Positions 40,227-49,408 of a stretch of 64,000 nt of DNA are shown here, in pieces (positions within the stretch are counted from its first letter, which is position 1; each line of letters starts with the position of its first letter). The notes below the pieces were generated by a model. It had not been told where the DNA came from. It ran no database searches and saw only the letters and a list, made by a program, of their open reading frames with translations. Source of the stretch: a bacterium (GTDB lineage Bacteria; CSSED10-310; JAFGSJ01); the NCBI GenBank assembly GCA_016934675.1, contig JAFGSJ010000018.1, positions 1 through 64,000 on the forward strand, given 5' to 3'. Position numbers and translations under genes: made by a program.

Positions 40227-42311
40227 ATGAGTCTATTAGTTGCCCAGAATCTCAGTTTATCTTTTGGAGAACGGATCATCCTCGATCGTGTCTCTTTCCG
40301 CATCGGAAATGATGATCGGATCGGTCTTGTCGGTCCCAACGGCAGCGGCAAGAGTACTTTATTGCGTATTCTCAGTGGCGAGCAGGGTTATGGGGCCGGC
40401 GACTTGCAGTTTGCCCGGGGATGTCAGATCGGTTATCTCCCACAAGATATTTTGGAATTGAAAGCCAATACATTATTAAACTTTGTGCTCGAATCTGTCC
40501 CAGGCAAGAAAAAACTCGATGAACAGGTAACCGAAACGATTACACGTCTTGAAGCTGCTCTTTCGGAAAACGAACAACTGGAAATAGCTAATGAGTTAGC
40601 TTATTTTCAAAACCGACTCGAATATTACGATCTGCATTACTCAGAACATGAAGCGCAGAAGATACTATTCGGACTCGGTTTCACTCAGAATGATCTCGAT
40701 CGACCAATCAGTGAATTTTCAGGTGGCTGGAAAATGAGAGTTGCCCTGGCCGCCATACTATTCCGGAAACCCGAACTTATTTTGCTCGATGAACCGACCA
40801 ATCATCTTGATGTACCTTCGGTCATATGGTTTGATGAATTTCTCCAAACATTTAGCGGTGCTCTAATTCTGGTCTCGCACGATCGTTTGTTCCTCAATAA
40901 TCAGATTAACAGGATAATGAGTTTTGAACCTGAAGGTCTTCGTTTGTATAACGGTAATTATGATCAATATCAGCTCATGCGAACTCAGGAGGAGGAACTT
41001 CTGGAAGCCCGGGCTAAAAATATCGATAAGGAAAGAAAAGAGCTGGAAAAATTCGTTAGCAGGTTCAAAGCCAAAGCTACCAAAGCCAGACAGGCCCAAA
41101 GCCGGGTCAAAATGATAGCCCGACTCGAAGAAAAAGCACCCAAACCAATCCAAGTCAAAAAAACGATCCATTTCTCATTCCCGGAAGCGGCCCGAAGCAG
41201 TTATGAGGTCGTGAAAATCAAAAATCTTGATAAAGCATTCGCTGAGCATGTCATTTTCCATCGATTAAATTGTACTGTTTATCGCGGTGATCGAATCGCA
41301 CTCATTGGAAAAAACGGGATCGGGAAAACTACACTCTTGAAGATGATCGCCGGCGAAATTGACCAAGACAACGGAAACATCCAATTTGGGACAAATGTCA
41401 TTCTCCATTACTATGCTCAACATCACACTGAAATCTTAAACCAGCAAAATTCGCTGCTTCAGGAACTGACGTTTGAAGCACCCTATGAGACCCAAACCCG
41501 GATCAGGACTATCCTGGGTGCCTTTCTCTTTTCAGGTGATGATGTGGATAAACCGATCAAAGTCCTGTCTGGCGGGGAAAAAGCCAGGGTCGCTTTGGCA
41601 AAACTGATGCTGAAACCCGGAAATCTTCTGATCATGGATGAACCGACAAACCATCTGGATATTCATAGTTCTGAAATGCTTGCCAAGGCCCTGGCCGAAT
41701 TTAACGGGACTGTTCTCTTTGTCTCTCACAATCGCAGTTTTATCAATCGGCTGGCTACCAGAGTCTGGGACTTGCAGCCCGATGGTTTGACAGATTATTC
41801 TGGTAACCTTGAAGAATACCTGGACCATTTGAAACTCCTCCATGAAACATATACTCCGACAGTCCAAAAGGACCGGGGAGATCGAGCTCAAAAAAAAGGA
41901 CAAGCCTCGATACAGTCGCAGTCAGGTCCAGTACAGGAAAAACCAAAAGTCTCCCCCCAGTCTCAGAATGTGGCTAAAAATAAAAAACAATGGCTTGATG
42001 AGAAAAAACAACATCGGGAAACCGATGTGTTCAGAAGAAATACACAAAAACAGCTTAAAAATCTCACGAAGAAACTCGATCAGACCGAACTAGCAATCGC
42101 ATCCCTTGAAGATAAGGTCAAAGAGGCTGAGGCACGCCTGGCTCAACCCTCGCTCTATCAACACGAACAGCTTTTCAACGAGTTATTGAATGATTATACC
42201 CGTGATAAAGAAAAACTGGACCAACTCATTAAGGTCTGGGAAAGCTGTTCAGCCGAGATCGAAGCGCTCCAAAAGGAAATAGATCGTTTGGATGCTGATG
42301 CCAAAGACTAA
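40227..42311 (+). CDS. ABC-F family ATPase (ribosome-associated, Uup/EttA-like)
   Basis: 694 residues from ATG 40227 (MSLLVAQNLSLSFGERIILD). Two ABC domains: GPNGSGKSTLLR and FSGGWKMRVALA with LLDEPTNHLD in the first; GKNGIGKTTLLK and LSGGEKARVALAKL with IMDEPTNHLD in the second. The P-site tRNA interaction linker between them is rich in K, E and R (ARAKNIDKERKELEKFVSRF). There are no membrane helices. The C-terminal 130 residues form a coiled coil (KQLKNLTKKLDQTELAIASL) as in Uup/YheS-type proteins. Such ATPases act on ribosomes during elongation, rescue or biogenesis; some give antibiotic resistance, but nothing here shows that. Confidence 0.92.
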   Translation: MSLLVAQNLSLSFGERIILDRVSFRIGNDDRIGLVGPNGSGKSTLLRILSGEQGYGAGDLQFARGCQIGYLPQDILELKANTLLNFVLESVPGKKKLDEQVTETITRLEAALSENEQLEIANELAYFQNRLEYYDLHYSEHEAQKILFGLGFTQNDLDRPISEFSGGWKMRVALAAILFRKPELILLDEPTNHLDVPSVIWFDEFLQTFSGALILVSHDRLFLNNQINRIMSFEPEGLRLYNGNYDQYQLMRTQEEELLEARAKNIDKERKELEKFVSRFKAKATKARQAQSRVKMIARLEEKAPKPIQVKKTIHFSFPEAARSSYEVVKIKNLDKAFAEHVIFHRLNCTVYRGDRIALIGKNGIGKTTLLKMIAGEIDQDNGNIQFGTNVILHYYAQHHTEILNQQNSLLQELTFEAPYETQTRIRTILGAFLFSGDDVDKPIKVLSGGEKARVALAKLMLKPGNLLIMDEPTNHLDIHSSEMLAKALAEFNGTVLFVSHNRSFINRLATRVWDLQPDGLTDYSGNLEEYLDHLKLLHETYTPTVQKDRGDRAQKKGQASIQSQSGPVQEKPKVSPQSQNVAKNKKQWLDEKKQHRETDVFRRNTQKQLKNLTKKLDQTELAIASLEDKVKEAEARLAQPSLYQHEQLFNELLNDYTRDKEKLDQLIKVWESCSAEIEALQKEIDRLDADAKD

Positions 42312-42423
42312 CCTCTCGGTTTGATAGAAGACTGAAGAAACAGAACTATCACTCCTTCAGCGAAATACATGTCATTACGGGTCCGATCTCGACCGAAAAA
42401 CGTTCAGGACGACTGCAATTCGT

Positions 42424-43416
42424 CTAATTCCGATCAGGTCGATCAGTGTTTACCGCCAGGGGATGGGGTCGCACTTCTTCATACGGCACATCATAATCCG
42501 GTCGACTCAGATTCAGCATCAATTCAGCCAAAAGTCCCAGGGAGAGAAGTTGAAAGCCGAAGATGACTAAGAGCAGTGCCAGGCTGAATAGGGGCCGTGA
42601 AGCGATCCATTTGCCCATAAACCAACCGATCGAAAGATAGGTCAAGATAATACTTCCGACCAGAAAAAGAGCTGTACCGATCCCCCCAAAAAGGTAAAAG
42701 GGGCTCCGTTCAAATTTGCCCATAAAAAGAACGGTAATGAGATCGAATATGCCCTCGGGAAACCGTAAAAAACCGTATTTCGAATGTCCATAGCGGCGAG
42801 GGTGGTGCTGAACAACATATTCGGTCACCGTATAACCCGCAAAAGCTGCTTTGAGAGGGATATAACGATGCTGTTTACCGTAGAGTTTCAAAGTTTTAAG
42901 GATCTCACTCTTGAATACTTTCAGACCACAATTGATATCTCGAAGGGTCAGTCCTGATATCAACCGGATGATCGAATTGATAACGCAGGAAGGCACTGTT
43001 TTGGTCAGATGATCAAATCGCTTCTTTCGCCAGCCGTTTACGAAATCCGACCCTTGTTCAAGCAGTTTTATCATCGTGGGGATATCGGCGGGATCATTTT
43101 GCAGATCGGCATCAAGTGTCGCGATAATCTGACCGGAACAGACCTTAAAAGCTTGTGACAAAGCGATGGTCTTCCCCATATTCTTTCTGAAACTCAGAAT
43201 CCGGATTCGAGCATCATTCTGTTGAAGCCCTTTCAATATCTGCAAACCCTCATCGGTTGAACCGTCATCTATATAGATAATCTCGAGGAGCCTCGAATCC
43301 GGTTCGGGAAACACCTCTGAAATGCGCCTGTGCAATTCTTGGAGGCTTTGAGCTTCGTTGTAAATAGGCACAACCAGCGATAATGTCTGAATATGCTCTT
43401 GTCCGGACATAACCAT
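42424..43416 (-). CDS. Family 2 glycosyltransferase, polyisoprenyl-phosphate sugar synthase type
   Basis: 330 residues. The GT2 A-fold has LSLVVPIYNEAQSLQELHRR, IIYIDDGSTDEGLQIL and the metal-binding ATLDADLQNDPADI, then INCGLKVFKSEIL. Two C-terminal membrane helices (about 235-305) follow, as in DPM/ArnC/GtrB-like enzymes that load sugars onto undecaprenyl phosphate. This fits supply of the lipid-linked donor for the GT39 transferases in the window. ATG 43416 or ATG 43410 can serve as start. Confidence 0.9.
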   Translation of the reverse strand: MVMSGQEHIQTLSLVVPIYNEAQSLQELHRRISEVFPEPDSRLLEIIYIDDGSTDEGLQILKGLQQNDARIRILSFRKNMGKTIALSQAFKVCSGQIIATLDADLQNDPADIPTMIKLLEQGSDFVNGWRKKRFDHLTKTVPSCVINSIIRLISGLTLRDINCGLKVFKSEILKTLKLYGKQHRYIPLKAAFAGYTVTEYVVQHHPRRYGHSKYGFLRFPEGIFDLITVLFMGKFERSPFYLFGGIGTALFLVGSIILTYLSIGWFMGKWIASRPLFSLALLLVIFGFQLLSLGLLAELMLNLSRPDYDVPYEEVRPHPLAVNTDRPDRN

Positions 43417-43603
43417 CTCGCACGGTATTCAACGCTTTACTTGGCCAGAATGAGGAATCCGCATTCTGTGTTGATGCGATTTCATTCCATGAAATCACGA
43501 GTCTGATCTGACCTCAGATGCTAACACATTTTCAAGTTATGATCAAGTCCTATCCACACATATTCTGTTCATAGGAGAAATCTTCAGACCAATCCGGAAA
43601 TAC

Positions 43604-43632
43604 TTGACAAAATAGCTGGTGTCGGTTAATAT
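43604..43632 (+). promoter_or_regulatory. Sigma-70 promoter of the TPR/PhnD/cyclase operon
   Basis: TTGACA at 43604-43609, a 17-base spacer and TAATAT at 43627-43632; predicted start near 43639, about 73 bases before ATG 43712. Confidence 0.65.
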
Positions 43633-43711
43633 TTCTTTGCATAGCGGGTGTCTTATGAACTCGTATTGTGGGGATTCTAAGGATTTTAACAACTCTAATG
43701 GAAGGGTGACA

Positions 43712-46138
43712 ATGAAACATGTAAAAGGACTGTCGATATTTCTTGTTTTTGTTTTCTTCTTCTGTCTCCTGATGACTGAGACGGTGATTTGGGCCCAACC
43801 ACCGGTTCCTAAAGAAGCGGAAGATAAGGCAGCGGAAGCTGCGACCTTAATGCATGAAAACAATTACAAGAAAGCAGCCGAGCTTTTAGAACAGGCGATC
43901 AGTTATTCAAAATACTATATTGGAGCCTACATCGATCTTTGCACATGTTATTCAAATCTTGAGCAATATGATCAAGCGAAAGACATCTGCAAAAGAGCGA
44001 TCGAGTTGAATCCCAATTATAATTCCCAGCCCCATTCGGTCCTGGGTGAAATTCTCTATAAAGAAGAAAATTATCAAGAAGCATTGGTCTATTTAATGAA
44101 ATCGATTTCTCTGAACAAAAAGCAGTCAAAAATCCATAACTTGATTGGTTTATGTTATTTAAAACAGGAGGACATGTCTGCAGCAGTTTCGAGCTTCCGT
44201 GACGCGATTAAATTTTCCAAGGACAATTTTGAAGCCAATTTTTATTTGGCAAATACGCTATATCAGATTCAAAACTTTAAGGAATCGCAGGAAGTGTATG
44301 AGGAGTGTCTGAAAATCAACCCCAAAAACCTGGTAGTTTACTATAAATTAGCCTCAGCGTATCAGGAAGATGGCAATATTGAGAAAACGATTGATACATA
44401 CAAGCGTTTTTTGAAGCATTATCCTCAGAATATGGCGGGGTTGTTGAAGTTGGGCGAAACGTATTACAAGGCCAATGATACCAAATCCGCCTTGGAGACA
44501 TTTCAAGAGGTGTTAAAAATCAGTCCTGATCAGGCGGAATCCTATTTTTTTATCGGGAATATTTATCGGGATGACAAGCAATATGATCAAGCGATGGAGA
44601 ATTATAATAAGGCATTGGAATTGAATCCTGCTCTACTCGAAGGCTATGTTTCCCGATCGGCTCTTTTCAAGCGTTCTGGTAAATACGAGCAGGCCTTGTC
44701 AGACTTACGTGAAGCGGAGCGTGTTGATCCGTCAAGTGAAGAGATCAAGACCGGGATAGCTGATTGTTACGTATCGCTTGGCCAGCTTGATCAGGCAGGG
44801 TTGGTGCTGAGTCAGATCGTTGAGTCGAATCCCCGGAATGGCATTGCGGTCTATAATCTAGGCAGAATCCAGTTGAAACAGGGTCGAACTCAGGAGGCGA
44901 TCAAGTATTTTTCTGACGCGCTTCAACTTGACGTTGATCATGTTCCTATCTTGAATGATCGGGCCATCGCTAACATCCGGCTACGGCAATATGATCAAGC
45001 GCAATCTGACTGGGCTGAAGCATTAAGGATGGACAGTACAAACACGGCGGTCCAGATCAATTCTGCTGTATTAAAAGTCCAGGAGAAGAAATACGACGAA
45101 GCTTTAACTGTTTTGAATCAACTTTTAACTGATGGTGTTCGATCTGGCCCAGTTCATCATGCTCTGGCCAATTGTTACTATGGTCAAGGCAATCTGGACC
45201 AGGCCAAGGAGCACTATGAGCAAGCCCTTGAGATTGATCCGGGTCTGCTTCAGACAAAGATCAATCTGGCCAATATTTTGTTAGACCAGAAGAAGAACGA
45301 TGAAGCCAAGATCCTTCTCGATCAAGTCAGTGCCGCGGCATTATCAGATGATATGGAAATTCAACGGTATTTAGCCGATGCTTATGCGCGAGCCGCTCTG
45401 TATGATGAAGCCGTTACTCATTATAGTGCAGCTCAACAGATTTCTCAGAGCCCCGAACTTGTTTTCAATCTTAGTTATGCTCAACTCAAATCAGGTCAAT
45501 ATCAGGCAGCATCAGACCTTCTCACCAAAGAGATTGACGCTGGTGTGAAAGATTATGCCATTTTAAACAATCTGGCTCTGGCTTTGTATAATCTTGATCA
45601 ACCTGAAAAGGCCCTTGAATATCTCAAAGAAGCCTCAGCAGAAAAACCTGAGATAAAGCAACTCATTGTGAATCAAGCATTGGTACATTATACTCTGGGT
45701 AATTATCGAGAATCGATCAAGTTGTATCAGCAGGCTGGCAATGAAGATGGGACTGAGGGTTCAGTTGATTCGCTGTCCAATGCTCTCTTCAATCGGGGCA
45801 ATATTCTTCTTGGGCAAAAAAGGTATCCTCAAGCTCTTACTGAATATGCGAAAGCTCTCGAGATAACACCTGAAAATCCCGCGTTACACAATAATATCGG
45901 AGTAGTACACTTGAAGCAGAATGATCTTGAATCTGCTCTGCCCCATTTAGAGAAGTGTGTGCAGATTGATCCAACCCTGGCTGAATGCATCGTAAACCTT
46001 GGGATTTATTATGAACGGACCGGTGAACCGGCAAAGGCATATAATCAGTTTGTTCAGTATTTGCAGACGAAACCAAGAGGTCGTTCTAATGTTGAACAAT
46101 GGGTCCAAACCTACAAGAGGATATATCACTATGAATAA
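43712..46138 (+). CDS. Exported TPR-repeat protein
   Basis: 808 residues from ATG 43712 (GGAAGGG upstream); the frame to 43619 is not needed. A signal peptide (KHVKGLSIFLVFVFFFCLLM, cleaved near WAQ) precedes some twenty tetratricopeptide repeats that fill the whole protein (for example AYIDLCTCYSNLEQYDQAKD and LHNNIGVVHLKQNDLESALP). Only TPRs are visible, so it should be a periplasmic or outer-membrane-associated protein-binding scaffold. Its stop overlaps the start of the PhnD-like gene by eight bases (ATGAATAA), so the two are co-translated. Similar long TPR proteins take part in pilus, secretion or polysaccharide assembly, but the partner here is not known. Confidence 0.87.
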   Translation: MKHVKGLSIFLVFVFFFCLLMTETVIWAQPPVPKEAEDKAAEAATLMHENNYKKAAELLEQAISYSKYYIGAYIDLCTCYSNLEQYDQAKDICKRAIELNPNYNSQPHSVLGEILYKEENYQEALVYLMKSISLNKKQSKIHNLIGLCYLKQEDMSAAVSSFRDAIKFSKDNFEANFYLANTLYQIQNFKESQEVYEECLKINPKNLVVYYKLASAYQEDGNIEKTIDTYKRFLKHYPQNMAGLLKLGETYYKANDTKSALETFQEVLKISPDQAESYFFIGNIYRDDKQYDQAMENYNKALELNPALLEGYVSRSALFKRSGKYEQALSDLREAERVDPSSEEIKTGIADCYVSLGQLDQAGLVLSQIVESNPRNGIAVYNLGRIQLKQGRTQEAIKYFSDALQLDVDHVPILNDRAIANIRLRQYDQAQSDWAEALRMDSTNTAVQINSAVLKVQEKKYDEALTVLNQLLTDGVRSGPVHHALANCYYGQGNLDQAKEHYEQALEIDPGLLQTKINLANILLDQKKNDEAKILLDQVSAAALSDDMEIQRYLADAYARAALYDEAVTHYSAAQQISQSPELVFNLSYAQLKSGQYQAASDLLTKEIDAGVKDYAILNNLALALYNLDQPEKALEYLKEASAEKPEIKQLIVNQALVHYTLGNYRESIKLYQQAGNEDGTEGSVDSLSNALFNRGNILLGQKRYPQALTEYAKALEITPENPALHNNIGVVHLKQNDLESALPHLEKCVQIDPTLAECIVNLGIYYERTGEPAKAYNQFVQYLQTKPRGRSNVEQWVQTYKRIYHYE

Positions 46139-47099
46139 GACTGAAACACTCTCGAGACTATATGCTGTCATTGTCATCGCCTGTTTGCTCTCTTTTAGCG
46201 GAACGGCGTTGTCCGCAGATACGCTTGACTTCGTCTTCTATCAACCGGACGCATCGTTTAAGGACAATGTTGAAGCGGTTACCGCCATACGATCGCTTGA
46301 GAAATATCTTTCAAGCGAGTTGAAAGTCACCGTAAAGGGTAATTTTTTTCAAAAAGAAACGGACATGCGGAATTTTATTCAGAGCAGCAAGGCTGCCTTT
46401 GTTTTTGTTGATATTCGATATTTTATCGAGCACTATAAGACCGAAAAGATGCGACCGATTATGGTCCCGACCCGGAATGGGGGGCAATATACCCAATCAG
46501 TTGTTCTTGTTCGGAAGGAAGCAGCGATCAAGAGCATTTTTGAGCTCAAAGGCAAGGTCTTGGCGACAAACGGTCGTGGCACGGTTAATAACAATTATCT
46601 TTCGAATCTCATTTTTGAGAGTTTGCTGGATGCATCCCAGTTTTTCACCATCAGAGTGGTTGATACATCCAATTCAGCGGTCATGGCTGTTTCTTATAAA
46701 GAGGCAGATGTCGCCATCATTGACAAGGCCCTGTATGACAGTAATTTTCCTCAGAAAGCTGATTTTGCCGTTTTGTTTACTTCGACTGAGATCATGATGC
46801 CACCCTTGTGCATTTATGAGGACAATATCAAGCCGGAGTATATCGAGCCGTTGAAACGTGCCTTTAAAGGGATAACGAAAGCCGGGACAGCCAATGATTT
46901 TCTGAGACCTCTAGCGATAGACGGCTGGTCAGACATTGATCAGGCTGCCTATCGCGATACGGAAAGGCTATTAACCAACTCACCAGGTTCATTTGTCAAA
47001 GACCCGATCATTATTGAGAAGGAAACGACCCAGCAGAAAATGGAACCTGTTGTGCCTGACTATAAACCGGAAGAATTGCAGGTATTTGCTCAATCATAA
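46131..47099 (+). CDS. PhnD-like periplasmic binding protein
   Basis: 322 residues from ATG 46131. A signal peptide (SRLYAVIVIACLLSFSGTAL, cleaved near LSA) precedes a PhnD/TauA-like type II binding fold: FVFYQPDASFKDN, YLSSELKVTVKGNFFQ, AAFVFVDIRYFIEHY, QSVVLVRKEAAIKSIFELKG, TVNNNYLSNLIFESLL and MAVSYKEADVAIIDK. These proteins bind phosphonate-like or phosphate ligands for ABC import, yet no permease or ATPase of that type is near. Instead the gene sits between a TPR protein and a cyclase, which suggests a sensor role. The last 30 residues are a proline- and glutamate-rich tail. Confidence 0.82.
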   Translation: MNKTETLSRLYAVIVIACLLSFSGTALSADTLDFVFYQPDASFKDNVEAVTAIRSLEKYLSSELKVTVKGNFFQKETDMRNFIQSSKAAFVFVDIRYFIEHYKTEKMRPIMVPTRNGGQYTQSVVLVRKEAAIKSIFELKGKVLATNGRGTVNNNYLSNLIFESLLDASQFFTIRVVDTSNSAVMAVSYKEADVAIIDKALYDSNFPQKADFAVLFTSTEIMMPPLCIYEDNIKPEYIEPLKRAFKGITKAGTANDFLRPLAIDGWSDIDQAAYRDTERLLTNSPGSFVKDPIIIEKETTQQKMEPVVPDYKPEELQVFAQS

Positions 47100-47210
47100 A
47101 CGCTCTATTTTTGACATCTACGATTGGGGCAGGTCATATGATTCTGTTCCCGACTCATGCATTGTGTTCGTGCTGTTCTATTCAGCAGGTCTGTTCTGGA
47201 CGAGGATAAT

Positions 47211-48842
47211 ATGGCAGAATTGATTGTGAAAAGCGGTATCAATAAGGGCAAGAAGTATAGTTTATCCCGAGAGAGTATGACCATTGGTCGTGCTTCTGAC
47301 AATGATATCGTTTTCTTTAATGAAGTTGCAGTATCCCGCAAGCATGCCCGTTTCGTTAAAGAAGGTGATTCATTTTACGTGGTTGACTTGGGCAGCAAGA
47401 ACGGCACACGTTTGAATGGAGAACCGGTGCATAAGGAGAAGTTGAAGGAGGGTGACGAAATCTTGGTCGGGAAATCGGTCCTTGTCTTCCATAGTACGTC
47501 CTCGGAAGAGGCCGTTTTTTTATCACGCGAAGGACCTGTTGTGGATGATTCCGGAACAATTTATCGTCCTTTGAAGGAAGTGATTGATGAGGATGTTCTG
47601 GCTGAACCGGCTGTGGTCAAACCCAAACCTTGGCAGAAAGCCGAGTCGGCTGAAAAACAAGTCCCAGATATACGTCGTTTGGAAAAGAACAATCAGATTT
47701 TAAAAATCATGAATCAGGTTGGTCGGGCTTTGACCCAGATCAAGCCTCTGGATGAATTTCTCGACCTGGTCCTCGAACAAGTCTTCAGGATTATACCGGC
47801 TGAACGTGGCTTCCTGATGTTGTATGATGAGAAAAAGAATGAGTTTATACCAAAAGTGGTCAGATACGGTGCTAATATAAAGGAAAGTGATAAAAAGATC
47901 ACTTTAAGTCGAACCATTGCTGAACGAGCAGTTAAAGATAAAGTGGCCATACTGACCTCAGATGCGTTAGCGGACCCACGTTTCAATGGCGGAGAAAGTA
48001 TTCAGTTATATGGTATTCGCTCAGCCATGTGTGTCCCCTTGTCATATCAGGAGAAAATCTTTGGTATTATTCATGTTGATAGTCTGATGAGTTCCAATTG
48101 CTTTACCACTGATGATCTCAATCTATTTACGGCTTTAGCGAGCCAAGCCGCCGTCGGATTGGAGCAAGCGCGTTTGTATGAAAAAATCCAGGAAGAGAGT
48201 AAAATTCGAGCAAATCTCGAACGTTATCATTCGCCCGAGGTCATCAATATGATCATCAATAAGAAGGACGTGCGTCAGGCTCAAGAGCGGCAAGCCACCA
48301 TTCTCTATTCTGATGTTGTTGGTTTTACTTCATTATCGGAGAAACTACCCCCTCAGGAAATTGCTGCCCTGTTGAATGAGTATTTCACGATCATGACCGA
48401 TGTCATCTTTCATCATCAGGGCACACTGGACAAGTTTATTGGGGATGCCTTGATGGCCCTTTTCGGTGTGCCCATCTCACACGGTGATGACGTCGATCGC
48501 TCGATCATGAGTGCTTTAGACATGCGTAAGGAGCTCCATCAGTTTAATCTGCGCAAACCCAAGGAAGAGCAATTGAATATCAGAATCGGCATTAATACGG
48601 GTAAAGTCATTGCCGGTGACCTCGGCTCTGACAAACGGCTCGAATATACTGTTCTTGGTGATGCGGTGAATACAGCCTCGAGATTGGAATCGACCATTGC
48701 CCAACCCGGTCAGATCGTCGTTGGTGAAACAACCTATCAATTGGCTGATAAAAAGCTGTTTGATTTTCTCAAGCTGGGAGAGTATCAGATTCGTGGGCGT
48801 GAAAAAAGAATCGGTGTTTACGAAGTGCTCGGAAGACGTTAA
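47211..48842 (+). CDS. FHA-GAF-adenylate/guanylate cyclase
   Basis: 543 residues from ATG 47211 (GAGGA upstream); the frame to 47157 is spurious. An FHA domain (IGRASDNDIVFFNEVAVSRK, LGSKNGTRLNG) occupies residues 1-95, a GAF domain about 150-325 (FRIIPAERGFLMLYDEKKNE, GIRSAMCVPLSYQEKIFGII), a short coiled linker, and a class III cyclase domain about 355-540. Metal-binding aspartates are D368 (ILYSDVVGFTSLSEKL) and D412 (KFIGDALMALFG); the substrate and transition-state region is RLEYTVLGDAVNTASRLES. All catalytic carboxylates are present, so it should make cAMP (or cGMP). It has no membrane helix, so any link to the exported proteins before it must be indirect. 111 bases follow the PhnD-like gene. 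Confidence 0.9.
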   Translation: MAELIVKSGINKGKKYSLSRESMTIGRASDNDIVFFNEVAVSRKHARFVKEGDSFYVVDLGSKNGTRLNGEPVHKEKLKEGDEILVGKSVLVFHSTSSEEAVFLSREGPVVDDSGTIYRPLKEVIDEDVLAEPAVVKPKPWQKAESAEKQVPDIRRLEKNNQILKIMNQVGRALTQIKPLDEFLDLVLEQVFRIIPAERGFLMLYDEKKNEFIPKVVRYGANIKESDKKITLSRTIAERAVKDKVAILTSDALADPRFNGGESIQLYGIRSAMCVPLSYQEKIFGIIHVDSLMSSNCFTTDDLNLFTALASQAAVGLEQARLYEKIQEESKIRANLERYHSPEVINMIINKKDVRQAQERQATILYSDVVGFTSLSEKLPPQEIAALLNEYFTIMTDVIFHHQGTLDKFIGDALMALFGVPISHGDDVDRSIMSALDMRKELHQFNLRKPKEEQLNIRIGINTGKVIAGDLGSDKRLEYTVLGDAVNTASRLESTIAQPGQIVVGETTYQLADKKLFDFLKLGEYQIRGREKRIGVYEVLGRR

Positions 48843-48865
48843 TTCGGACTATCAGAGGTGTGATG

Positions 48866-49339
48866 ATGGGCATTCTTGATCGGCTAAGCCGATTGGTAAA
48901 AGCAGAAATCAATTACCGACTCAAGCAGACAGGATTGACTGGTGATGAGGACATACTGGATACCGATCTGGAAGCAGAGATACGGCGTTTGGAAGAGGAG
49001 CTTCGTCAAGCGGAGAAATACTCGCATCAGACCCGGTCCGATGCTGAGAATCGACAGCAGCATGGCTGGGATGATTATCAAACCAAAACCAGTCCGAAAC
49101 ATACTCGACCGACAGCTTACGATATTCTAGGTCTGAATCCGGATGCATCGGCCCGGACCATTAAATTTCGTTATCGCGAATTAGCTAAAAAGTATCATCC
49201 GGATCGGGTCCAGAAACTTTCTCCTGATTTTCAGGCCTTGGCAAAACAGAAGATGAAGGACATAAACAGGGCATATGATCTAGTCGGAGATGCCCGAAAA
49301 CGACATGAATATGACCGTTCAATCGGTTTACATTTTTGA
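48866..49339 (+). CDS. Small J-domain protein
   Basis: 157 residues; ATG 48866 is favoured by AGAGG seven bases upstream (ATG 48863 is the alternative). An N-terminal helical and charged region (DLEAEIRRLEEELRQAEKYS) and a linker precede a C-terminal J domain (TAYDILGLNPDASARTIKFR, HPD at residues 111-113, DINRAYDLVGDARKRHEYDR). There is no zinc finger or C-terminal DnaJ domain, so it is a type III J protein that would direct a DnaK to a specific client. It starts 24 bases after the cyclase gene, so they are probably cotranscribed. Confidence 0.88.
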   Translation: MGILDRLSRLVKAEINYRLKQTGLTGDEDILDTDLEAEIRRLEEELRQAEKYSHQTRSDAENRQQHGWDDYQTKTSPKHTRPTAYDILGLNPDASARTIKFRYRELAKKYHPDRVQKLSPDFQALAKQKMKDINRAYDLVGDARKRHEYDRSIGLHF

Positions 49340-49408
49340 GATGGCATTGCAAAACAACCGTTAAACATGATTTTCCACAACACTTTTCAATATTGGTACT
49401 AAACAATT

